A DNA stretch of 64,000 nucleotides. It comes from Voacanga thouarsii (lineage: Eukaryota; Streptophyta; Magnoliopsida; Gentianales; Apocynaceae). The stretch is from the NCBI GenBank assembly GCA_026120185.1, contig JANUWF010001217.1, forward strand, positions 2,960,001 to 3,024,000. Direction: 5' to 3'. The notes under the pieces are model-generated. The model was not told where the DNA came from, made no database searches, and worked only from the letters and a program-made list of their open reading frames with translations. The position numbers were made by a program, and so were the translations under genes. Shown here piece after piece: positions 22,760 to 33,179 of the stretch. Position 1 is the first letter of the stretch; each line of letters opens with the position of its first letter.

Positions 22760-23407
22760 TTTATTAGCGAGAGATTAGGGACAGAAAATATTCTAAAAAA
22801 TAAAAATATATTACCTGTCACTATTCATTCACAATTTTGCGAGGGTTAGCAACGGACATGTTTAAAAAAGAATATAAAACAAATTTTGTAGCTAATCCCA
22901 CGTAAATTTGCAAAGGATTAGTGACGGATAGTTTTAAACAATAATCTAAAACAAAGGTTCGTAGCTAATCTCATACTAATTTGTAAGGAATTAGCGGCAA
23001 AAGGATCCTAATCCCTCTCTAATTCGCAAGTGTTCACAGAAATATCCGTCGCCAATCTCTCGCTGATTAGGGTGGGATTAGATGTTGACATTTTATGTTC
23101 AATTATTTTTTTTCAAAATATTATGTTGCTAATCTCACACTAATTTTCCAGGGATCAATGACAAATTGTTTAATTTCCCTCGCAAATCCGTCGCATAATT
23201 GCTGGTTGAATCTCATTGACAGTGAAAATTGTCCCTCGCAAATCCGTCGCTATTGGTGACGGATTTTCAAAATCCCTTGCTATTATTTTCATTAGCGAGG
23301 AAGATATCAGTGAGGGAGTAATCCCTCACTAATCCATTGCTGATTTTGTGTTAGTGACGGATCAATGAGGGAATTGTCCCTCGCTAAATGTGACATTTCT
23401 TGTAGTG
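22760..23407. repeat. Right subterminal repeats and TIR of outer CACTA
   Basis: Many direct and inverted variants of GCGAGGGATTAGCGACGG run up to the terminal CATTTCTTGTAGTG at 23394-23407. They are the presumptive TnpA binding sites of this family. Confidence 0.88.
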
Positions 23408-24659
23408 CCTCCTTTGATCTTTTATTCCTTGACAACTCTTGTAACACCTCTCATTATCATGCATTCATACACATATAAATGGAATTTTATGGGTATGTTA
23501 TTGTGTAAGAATTTTTATTTGAATATATTATCAGTGAATATTTTCATATTTTAAAAGAATTTATTTTATATAAATTCTTTACTTTTTTTATATTCTTTGT
23601 TTCTACGTGAAATATTTGTATGGAAAATTTGTTTATACTTATATGAATATAATGTGATACTTTATTATGTTATTTTATGTATTGGAAAGGGAATTAATTA
23701 TTTATAGGTGATTTATGCATTTATTTAGTGAAAAAAAAATTTTTTTTTGGGAGCAAATATGAGGTATTAGTTTTATAAAAGACCCAATGTCGATCTTATT
23801 TAAATAAAATAAAAGTCCTATTTAATTATTTTAATTATTGACTTATTTAATAATGACTATTAATTGACCAAGATTAATTTTATTTTAGAACTTCTTTTAT
23901 TATGCAAGACTAATTTTTCTATTTTTATATTTGTACAGCTAAATTAACTTCCTTTTGATTTATTTTATTCCAACAAATCCTAGAGTTCCCTAAATGTGTT
24001 AAATGACTTTATATCCACTTTAAAGTAGCCCAATCTTAGCCATTGATGTATTTTATTCCTAAATGTTGATTTTTAATAAAGCTTAAGTATTAAAATAATT
24101 TCTAAACACAAGTTAATTAATCTAAATCCTTTTTTAATAAATAAAATCTTCTTTCATCAATCAAAACCCAAAATTTCCAGATTTCCTCCTCAAAATTTCG
24201 TTCACTACACACACACACACTCATACTAGAGCTTCAATTATTGCTATTTCTCTCTCTCTCAACCGATTCTCTCTCCTCTATATTCTCTCTTTGATTTCTT
24301 CACTTAAAACTCTTGAAATTCTTGCTAATTTTTTGAAGATCAAAGTATTTTGAAGTTTATTTTTGAAGTGTTTTCAAGTGTTATTCACTTGGGTAAGTAA
24401 TTTGAACTCATCTCTATGATTAATCTATGTTTCATATGAGTAGCCATTAATGGGTAGATTTGATGTTCTTGAGAAAAATTATATAAAATCAACCAAATAA
24501 GTAATTAACATGATTCCAATGGGAAATTACTTCTGAGATACAGTAGAATCAAATAGAAATAGAGCATGGCATCTTTTTTAACAAAAATTTTTGGTACTAT
24601 TCATAAAAGTTCACAGATCATATATAATTCCAGTATACAAAAATTTACCTTTTCTCTTT

Positions 24660-27600
24660 GACTTAACCAAGAAGTGCTTAGGTGGTTAAGTGGATTGTTG
24701 AATTTCTGGTGTTCTTCTTAAAGATTCCTGCTCTTATTCAGCCAATCTTTTGTTGTGTCACATTAAGCTTTGACCTTTCGGTTTCTCAGCGTATAACCAT
24801 ATCTAATACTAGCCAGTGAAAGTTTAGGGTTAGTATCACAGGTCTTTTCTTGACATACTGCTATAAAGCAAAATCAAGATAGTCTGTCTTTTCAATTTCT
24901 ATTAACCTGAAATCAAGAGAACTTATCCATTATTAGAAAGCCTCAAGCTTTCCTATAGAGTTGAAGAGAGAGGTGAGACAGACGAGAAGGGTGGCACCAA
25001 AGATGAAGAAGAGAAAACTTTAGGGTTTTCTTGAATCAACTGATACAACATCTATTCCCTAGGATGATATAGAAATAATTTAAATTAAAAAATCCTATTT
25101 TCCTCAAAAGTGGCTAGATATAGCTCAATTATACCCTTAGCTATCCAGCCCACGATAGGCTAGGGCTTATTTCCTTGGACTGTAGTCCATGTTCTTGGGT
25201 TAGACTTTTAATTATTTATTTAATCCTAGACCGAAACAAGTCAAAAATAAATAATTAAATAACTCAAATGAACCTAGCCTTTCACTAAGCCTTTTCTGGT
25301 TTAGGCTTAGGCTAGCTTTTATTATCCAATCTGAGCTTAAACCCTAAATAATTAATTAACTAATAAACTAAGCTTTTAATTAATTATCTCTTAGGCCTTT
25401 TATTTTATTTTAACCTAGTAATAAACTAAGCTTACTAAATAAAATAAAACCCACTTATTTCCAGGCCATATCCTTAGTCTAAAAATTAATTAGGCTTTAC
25501 AGGCTACCTCAAGGATCAAAAGATACATCATCTTTAGCTACTAAAATAACTAAAATACACTTACTATATAGATAGTTGTATTTTACATTTTAAATATTTA
25601 ATAATATCACTATGATGAAATATTAACCCCAAAGACAATGTTGCACTTATCAATATCTCTAATCTATAGGTGTTATAACTAAAATACCCCTCTATATAGC
25701 ATCGTTTATTTAGAGAAGAAACAATATACTAACACATCTCTAAATGATATCTATTATCATTAGACCTCTAGTCCAATGGTCTACAACTTTTTAGAATATT
25801 TTCGCTTTGCCAAGGAGCTACTTTTAAGCAAATATCCAAATTATGTTCTCAGAATCCTGGATATATAGACCATTCGAATAGTCATAATGGACGATATCTC
25901 CCACAGAAGTGTAGAAACTATATTGTCTAAGTTTATCTTAACTAACTGGCCATATATACCTGACATACAAGTATATTGAAACTATAAAAGAACCTCACCT
26001 ATAATATATCAAAGTATATACTTTCAGTTTTACTAGACCACCATTTTGTACTCAAACTATATGGTATAAGTCTAAGCTGTAACAGTAATAGTCTAGATTT
26101 CTACTATTTTAGTACTTTAAGAAATCACTACCACATATTCAGTTTTACATATTCTAAAAACACTTATAGTGAGAGCACTACTCACTAGCTAAAGTAAGTC
26201 ATAACCCATTTAGAACTTATAGTATAATAATCTTATCATGATGAGATTTTCATTTTCATTAGCTGGATATGCACACCGTTTATGTGTTAAGTAATCCATG
26301 ATCTATACCTTGCTGTGAAAGAACTCCATTCACATAGATCACTTACTGATGTGTCAGATTTGGGTAAATAAAATAATTTATTTTTAAATCCATTCCCAAT
26401 CAAGTTTTAATTAAAACGTTAATCCCAAATCACGCATATGAGCAAGTATACCTATCGTAAAGCATAGTATAGGGAATTAATGAGTATCGATCCTCAAGAA
26501 ATAAGTACACACTAAATTACTCTTCATCCTTTATTTAACCAAGCAACTAAGTTGATTAAAAAGAAATAAAAGATAAAAAAATAAATAAATATATACAAAA
26601 CATAAGAGGAAAGACATGTACATAGATAGAAACCCTTAAAGACATAATAATAATTGACTAGCAATTCTTTCAACTAATCATTATCCTAGCATCATTGAAG
26701 GAATAAATTAGAACTACTTCGTTTGCAATCCATGGACTCACTATCTTCTAGTTAAATTAGTGAATATATTATATCTCACCAATTCACCCAAAAGATATAG
26801 TAAACCCAATCCTTAACAAATACTCCTATATTCTAGGTGATATAAATATAAAATTAGCCGATAACCCTATATTTTAGGTGAAATCAACCAATCTTTGATT
26901 ACTTAAGTTCTTATTCTTAACTTTCTTTTACAATAAAAATACACAAATATGTAATCAATTAAATTGAACTCACTCCTAACTTCATTTTTCAAGTCAATTA
27001 GAAAGAAGAAACAATCATTTAATTTATTACATAAAACAAGTAATCAAATACACAAAATAGCAACCAATTGATTTGAAAAGCTAAAATTAATACAAAATCA
27101 TGAATCCAAAAATATCTCCTAAATACAATTAAAACGTTGACATCATCATTATTCAAGAAAAAGAAAATAAAGGAAAAAGATATAACTCATAGATAAGTTC
27201 TTTTTTTCTCCTTTTGAAAACTCTCTTAAAGCAATGCTCCTTTTTTATGAATTCTTTCTTTCAAGCTTGATTCTTTAATTAATCCCTAAATTCACCATAT
27301 TTTGCTTGTGTTTTCCTTATATTTATAGCTTTCTTAGTAGCAAAAAATGTTCCCTAAGAGTTCTGGATTGTGTACAAGTCAGATAGCAAAAGACTTCTTG
27401 GAAAATTCCCAATTTTGATCAAAATTAGACTTCACGCCGACATCCCCCAGTATAGGGCCGGCGCCTGCTCAGCTCCTTAGAGCCAGTGCCGGCTCTCCAC
27501 TGTCTGTGCCAATTTTCTCTTCTTTTTTTTTCTTTTGTTTTGTCTTATTCTTCTAGAATTAAACTAGGGCCAATTCATACACCTTGGGCCAGCACTGGTT

Positions 27601-27918
27601 CAATACTGAAACACTGAAATTAAGCTCTAAAGACTACAATTTCTACACAAAATTCAAAGAAAACCTTTTTACAACCAATTATCTCAATTTCATCAAAAAG
27701 TAAATGAATTGATTAGATATTACCTCAAAGTCACCTTAAATATCTAGAATAATATAGGTATGTTTAGGCCCTATAACCTACTTAAATATAATGAGTCTTT
27801 TTTAACAAATATTGTCCATAACAAATTAAAGTAGAAAACAAACATTTTTAGAATAAAACTTTATTTATTACATCAAATTTACATCAGATATATATTTTGA
27901 AGGACATATATTCCAACA
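24660..27918 (-). mobile_element. Degenerate copia LTR nested in the gypsy LTR, minus orientation
   Basis: Blocks at 25200-26340 and 27779-27918 match the copia LTRs elsewhere in the window: the TAAATATTTAATAATATCAC block, ATGATGAGATTTTCATTT, and the terminal ATATTCCAACA at 27908-27918. It is much more diverged than the copies at 40.3-42.4 and 48.0-50.0 kb. The left limit is uncertain and no target duplication could be confirmed. A 1.4 kb element interrupts it at 26347. Confidence 0.75.
26348..27778 (-). mobile_element. 1.4 kb LTR-like insertion inside the nested copia LTR
   Basis: The host LTR reads ATCACTTACT on the left and resumes TACTTAAATATA on the right, where the uninterrupted copy at about 2362 reads ATCACTTACTTAAATACA. 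TACT is therefore duplicated (26344-26347 and 27779-27782), with imperfect 5 bp alternatives. The inserted DNA, read on the minus strand, resembles parts of the region 33.3-34.3 kb (the ACTTATCTATGAGT box, the GATGTTTTAATTG-like box, the GCCGGCGCC box and a TATA-like block). It is probably a solo LTR of that LARD-like family. Confidence 0.65.
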
Positions 27919-29884
27919 AAACTAAAATGTCTAAAAAGTATTTTGCCCCTAGAATCATTAGATTTGGCCAAGTATTTTACTCTAAGTAATTTTTACAAAA
28001 TCACTGCCACAACTGAGTTCTAAGATTACTATGCAATTATCTTAACTTAGAGCATTTAATTAACTCAGCTAAAAACCTTAATTTTTTATGAAATTTACTC
28101 ACCTATATGTGGAAGCTGTATCATGTGAATTTGCATAGCATTTTGAGTTGTGTTACTTGGTAAAATAATTGCATAAAAAAGTCTCTTGTTCTGTCATGTT
28201 TATGATCAAAACACAGATTTGATATTTTGAAGATAAAAATCATGTTTTAACTATTCAATTACCATTGTATTGATTTGAATTGTTATTGTATGAACTTGGG
28301 AAGATAATATAATGAATAGTTTAGTACTGTGGTGCTTATGTGATTGTATATTGTATTAAGTTATAATATAATGGTTATTCTATGTATTGTGTTTATATAA
28401 TATGATCATACCTTATGTAATTGAATAAGATGTATATATAAGTGAATTTGCTGAGTGTATTTGAGCCTCAATTACTTATTATTTGAACTCAATTTGTGAA
28501 GATTATATGATTGTTTGATGATGTGATTATATTAAGTCTCTATTTAATAATTAGATTATATATCCTTTGTAACTATTACATTAACACTTTGCAAAATTGA
28601 ATATATTATGTGTTATAGAGAATGGATGAGTGTATTTTTACATTGAATATCTATTATTTGAGTTTGAATGATGTGAATTGAGTGTTGTTTGATTGGGAAT
28701 TGGTGAGAGCTAGTCTATAAATCTAGAATTGTTAAGTTTTGATTAATTGGAGGAACTTTCCTAAGTATGAATTATAATTTAGAAAATTGATATTTGTTTA
28801 ATCATTTATTAGAGTTTGTTGGTGAGCAAAGCTATAACCCTCAAGTTTAAGTTAGACTTTTACTAACCTTTGCTTATACACGAGATAAGTCCCCACATTT
28901 CATGTTTTTCATAAACGTGTACATTCCCATATTTCATGATTTCCTAAATATAAGAATGCATATGAAATATTTCAATCTTGCTAAATGTTTTAATTGCATA
29001 AATATTTATTTGTAAATTTATTATTTGTGAAATAAAATATTTACTTATTCAAGGGGTATTGTTTTATGAAATGATTTATTTATACAAGTGGTATTTTGTT
29101 AAATGTTGGGATATGATCCTTGTTTTGAGAAAATTAGATATTGTGAGTATGTCAATCTATTATGAAGTAAATGGTGGATTTATGTTTACGCAATACTTAG
29201 ATATACTTTATTTTGGGAGATTGCATAATCATGATATGTTGAATATGAAAGCTTAAAATCTATTAAGCATATAGAATTGCAAATTCTCATACATAAATGA
29301 ATTGCAAAAGATATAACATGTTTTGAGTCATTTTTTTTATATAGTATGAAATAACTTTATGGTATATATGAGTTATGTACTTGTGAAACCTTGAACCATT
29401 TATAAAATCTTGGGATATTAATGAAACCTTGGAATATTTATAAAATCTTGGGACGTATATGAAACCTTAAGTTAGATAAAACTCTTTTGAGGTGATTTTG
29501 AAATCATGAAACGGATAAAACCTTTTGAGGTTATTTTTAAATCTATTGAGTATATTATTATTTTGGTAGTATTGTTATGTATCAAATATTTTAAAAAAAT
29601 GTTTACAAAATCATTAGAAAAGTATTTAGCTTTTTTCAAAGGCATTGCGCTGATCTATTCATGAGGTTGTAAGCCATGTAGCTTTGTGCTGTGTTTTCTT
29701 GAGTACTTAAAGGAACATTGCATTTTTATTAACTTGCGTGAGTTTGAGAAAGCTATTCGATTGGCGGCCACCTTCAAGTAGTGGTTACTTTCTTCACGGG
29801 ATGTTAGTATTTAATGTTTAGTTATTCTTAGCTAACAACATATTTTCCAACATGTGAAAATGAAAGTCGGACATGGGACATCCT

Positions 29885-30100
29885 TGCCGAGTGGCAACAA
29901 TGTCAATAGGTATAAATATATTCGTGTTGGGAGGCAATAATATTGGTAGAATTGAGATCATATTTGTGTTGGATGGCAAATTTATAATGTCAGTAGAGTT
30001 GAGATCCTATCTGTGCCAGGAGGCAAATTTATTATGTCGATAGGATTGAGGTCCTATTCGTGCCAGGTGGCAATTCTATTAATAGGATGAGGTCTTATCA
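29885..30100. repeat. 47-48 bp imperfect tandem repeat in the gypsy LTR
   Basis: About four and a half copies of a unit containing GTGCCAGGAGGCAAATTTAT and a GATTGAGGTCCTATT-like segment, with substitutions and length differences. Confidence 0.8.
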
Positions 30101-30774
30101 GTTGATGAAAGATCACAATGCATAATTTTTAAAAAGTGATATTCCAAATGTAATTTTCGAAGTATGTATTGTTATTATTTGTTATATGTGATCGTAAGAG
30201 ATGGTCATAATGGTAAGCTCAATAAAGATGTTATATTTGAAATAGACAAACAAAGTTGATGAGAAATATTCCCTTTTCTGAAACTATAGTAAATGATATA
30301 TTTCTCCCATGTATTAACTTAAGCGTTAGAAGCAAAAGATATATTATTATTGCATATCTATTTTGGAAAAACTATTCATGCATCATGAAAATATTTTATC
30401 CAAAAATCCTCACATTTCACGCACGAGCCTTATTGAGATTATATTGCACACCTCTGAATTTATTTTATAGGAAATTATACTTAGAGGCCAGAGGTTTATG
30501 GTTGTTGACTTTGATATTAATGTATCGGTTATTATCTTTCTTTTCTTTTATGTATATTACTTTGAGATTGATGCAGTTGGAGTATTTTGAGATATTTTAT
30601 TGTATTTTGGGGATTTGATGTATTATTTCAAAGCCTTGTAAGATTTAATTTAGTTTTTTTCCTTTTAAGTCATGATTATTCTTTTATTAGTTTTCGTTAT
30701 AACTACCTTTGTCATTTAGACAGGATGACATCAGTAATCATCTGGGTCCTATGGTTGTGGGGTGTTACAACTCT

Positions 30775-30909
30775 TTTGATCCTTGGTTTGTTATCTTTGA
30801 AAGTCTCCTTGATGCCTCTTGAAGTTTGATATTCTTCAAGGATTCTTAAATGAAGTCTTAGCTCTCTGTCCCCCCTGCTTTAGTTGTGCTATTATGCTTA
30901 GGAGTATTC
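30775..30909. other. Short host spacer
   Basis: Joins the right flank of the gypsy solo LTR to the copia fragment. No gene seen. Confidence 0.4.
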
Positions 30910-31306
30910 CTATTAGGAGTTGTGTTATGGAAAAGTATTAAGCAATCTATTATTGCATCTTCAACTATGAAAGCGGAGTTTATAGCATGCCATAAGGCCA
31001 CTTCTCAAGAATTTTGGTTGCGAAATTTTATAGGTGGACTAAAAATTGTTGATTCCATCTCTAAACCTATTGTCATATATTGTAACAATTCTATTGCAGT
31101 TTATTTATTCAAAAATAACAAATCATCTAGTAAATCTAAGAACATTGATTTAAAGTATCTTGTTGTGTGTGGGAGGATGTAACAACAAAAGGTGTCCATT
31201 ACTCATGTGAAAATTGAGATGATGCTTGCAGGCCCTTTAACAAAAGCATTGGTACCAGGGAAATTTATGGAACATGTTAGTTCTATAGGTCTTGCAAGAA
31301 CTTTGT
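30910..31306 (+). pseudogene. Ty1/copia RNase H fragment
   Basis: The frame reads VLWKSIKQSIIASSTMKAEF, then IACHKATSQEFWLRNFIGGL, then IVIYCNNSIAVYL, matching the C-terminal RNase H of copia polyproteins (SWKS.KQ..IA.ST.EAE..A). After a stop at 31180 it continues MLAGPLTKALVPGKF and ends at about 31306. The residues before GVVLWKS are not copia-like, so only the last third of the domain remains. It is a different copia lineage from the one at 38.0 kb and from the full-length element. Confidence 0.85.
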
Positions 31307-32150
31307 AGCATAGGACACATAAAAAAAGTGATGTTATATCTTTAATTACGTGTGCACATTATTGTTTATTGTTAATTAGAGATAATATTTGGATAAAAAA
31401 TATTCCTTATTTTTATTTGCCTACATAAGGTTATTAAAATGTTATACATGGAAGGGAATATATCCTATTGGTATATAACCATCATGATCCATTTTAGTAA
31501 CTAAGTAGAATAAATATATTTTAATTTTGTGGCCACTTATAAATTTACTCTTATTTTGTAATTATATATGGTCATTTGTCCAAATAGAAGAATGTTGGTT
31601 AAGTGGACTTCATGACCACTAAACCATTGTAACATATTAAACATAACTACCCACAAGTTATTGGAATTATGATTAGGGTACTACAACCAAAGTTGTAACC
31701 TCTATATTAAAAAACCACTGCTTCATTATCTTGTGACATATGAAGGGTTGGCTACAAGAGTTACAACAATTATAAAGAGGAAGATTAAAGGATCCCCTAA
31801 TAATGACCTATGATGGGAAAAATCACCTAGTTATTCTATAAATAGGGCCCTTGGTCCTTCTCTCCACTCACCTATTTTATGTGTTATTCCATCACTATAC
31901 AATAACATATAAGGGAGTTACGAAAGGGAAGATTAAGTACCTACCTTGATAATCATGTCTCCAAAAAAATTCTAATAAGTTTTTATATGTTATTACATTT
32001 GTAAGATGTGACTAATGATTTTTATTTTTCTAACATGCTTTTCTTATGTAGCCTTGACCGTAGTTTTAGTTCATTTTCCCTAATAGAATCGTCCAAAAGC
32101 ATAAAGTTAAACATGCAACAAAAGTTAGGGGCAACAGAACTAACAAGAGA
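31307..32150 (+). mobile_element. Probable copia 3' LTR remnant
   Basis: It directly follows the copia stop codon and contains a TATA box with GGGCCC downstream at 31837-31850, then a leader-like stretch. That arrangement fits an LTR promoter. Exact ends, PPT and target duplication were not identified. Confidence 0.45.
31837..31844 (+). promoter_or_regulatory. TATA box of the probable LTR
   Basis: TATAAATA followed by GGGCCC, within the LTR-like stretch. Function is inferred from sequence alone. Confidence 0.45.
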
Positions 32151-32176
32151 ATTAGGGAAAATAATCATATATAAGA

Positions 32177-32348
32177 GACACATGATTTCATAACATCTAT
32201 ATAATTGTTAATTAAAAATATTTATTATTATGCCCTAAATTTTGAATTCAATATATATATATATATATATATATTGAATTCAAAATTTAGGGCATAATAA
32301 TAAATATTTTTAATTAACAATTATATAGATGTTATGAAATCATGTGTC
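32177..32348. repeat. Perfect 172 bp palindrome (86 bp arms)
   Basis: The arms are GACACATGATTTCATAACAT outward-in and its exact reverse complement ending ATGTTATGAAATCATGTGTC. I paired every base from 32177/32348 to the centre at 32262/32263 without a mismatch. The centre is an AT alternation and there is no unpaired loop. Flanking bases differ on the two sides. The RNA would be one long hairpin. It may be a foldback element, a recent inverted duplication or an assembly artefact. Confidence 0.95.
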
Positions 32349-32689
32349 ACATGACATATTTAAAGAAAGGAAAAACAAAAATTGGCATGTAATCTTGGTG
32401 ATTCATGTCAAGGAGAGGGAGATAAGGAAAGCCTTAACCATTGGCCCAAACTCCTTACTTGGCTTATAGTTTTACGTGGCTATGGATAAGCTAGAGAACA
32501 AACAAATTGAACAAACTTTTGAGGCGTGATTATTCTATCTTGAGTGTAATATTATTTTGCTTATCAAAACAAGTTATCCCAGGATACACCAAAAGTTTCT
32601 TGAGAAATTTATAATAGAAAAGAAACATATAAAAACCTGTAAAAACTTCTGTAGTTTTATAACTCCTCAATAGTTACCACTGAGAAGTA

Positions 32690-33150
32690 ACAATCCTTTG
32701 TATATATATTTATCCTAAAGTTTATGTCCCTTAAGAAATCTTAATTCGGAAAAAAATACAAAAAGAAAGTCTCTTTCAAACAACCTTTTGTATATATCTT
32801 TATCCGAAAAAGTTTATGTCTCTTAAGAAATCTTAATTCAGAAAAAATACAAAAAAAAGTTTATTTCCCTTAAAAAATCTTAATTCGAAAAAAATAGAAA
32901 AAGAGAATCTCTTTCAAACAACCCTTTGTATATATCTTTATCCAAAAGTTTATGCCCCTTAAGAAATCTTACTTTGGAAAAAATACAAAAAAAGTGTATG
33001 TCCCTTAAAAAATCTTAATTCGGAAAAAATAGAAAAAGAGAGTCTCTTTCAAACAACCCTTTTTATACATCTTTATTCAAAAGTTTATGTCCCTTAAGAA
33101 ATATTAATTTGGAAAAAATATAAAAATAAAATCTCTTTCAAACAAGCCCA
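32690..33150. repeat. Compound tandem repeat array
   Basis: A short unit built around TTTATGTCCCTTAAGAAATC and TTAATTCGGAAAAAATA recurs about seven times. Some copies carry an extra CTCTTTCAAACAACC segment (about 32773, 32912, 33044 and 33133), giving a higher-order period of about 90-140 bases. Confidence 0.85.
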
Positions 33151-33179
33151 AGATCTTAAGATATAATATAACATGGACT

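Larger units (their letters stand above)
7097..23407 (+). mobile_element. Outer CACTA (EnSpm) transposon carrying nested insertions
   Basis: The element opens with CACTACAAGAAATG and closes with the exact inverted CATTTCTTGTAGTG. It is flanked by the 3 bp duplication CCT at 7094-7096 and 23408-23410, the duplication length expected of CACTA elements. Subterminal GCGAGGGATTAGCGACGG-like repeats fill about 22760-23393. Only the 3' part of a tnp2-type gene and a broken tnpA-type gene remain, so much of its transposase was lost before or after nesting. A complete second CACTA (7466-16777) and an RTE LINE (about 18905-22058) sit inside it. Without those two it would be about 3.8 kb. Confidence 0.9.
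23440..30769 (+). mobile_element. Gypsy-type solo LTR, split by nested insertions
   Basis: The left end is TGTAACACCTCTC and the right end is GGGGTGTTACA, a perfect inverted TGTAACACC pair as in Del/Tekay-like chromovirus LTRs. A perfect 5 bp duplication ACTCT flanks it at 23435-23439 and 30770-30774. The copia LTR insertion occupies about 24.66-27.92 kb, so the gypsy LTR proper is about 4 kb, long but within the range of that lineage. No gag-pol is present. Short-period repeats are seen near 29390-29530 and 29885-30100. ORFs inside are short and unsupported. Orientation is assumed. Confidence 0.85.

Noticed and set aside
24570..24660. A target duplication AAACT for the copia LTR inside the gypsy LTR
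   Set aside because: AAACT follows the right end at 27919, but no matching copy next to a TG start was found on the left.
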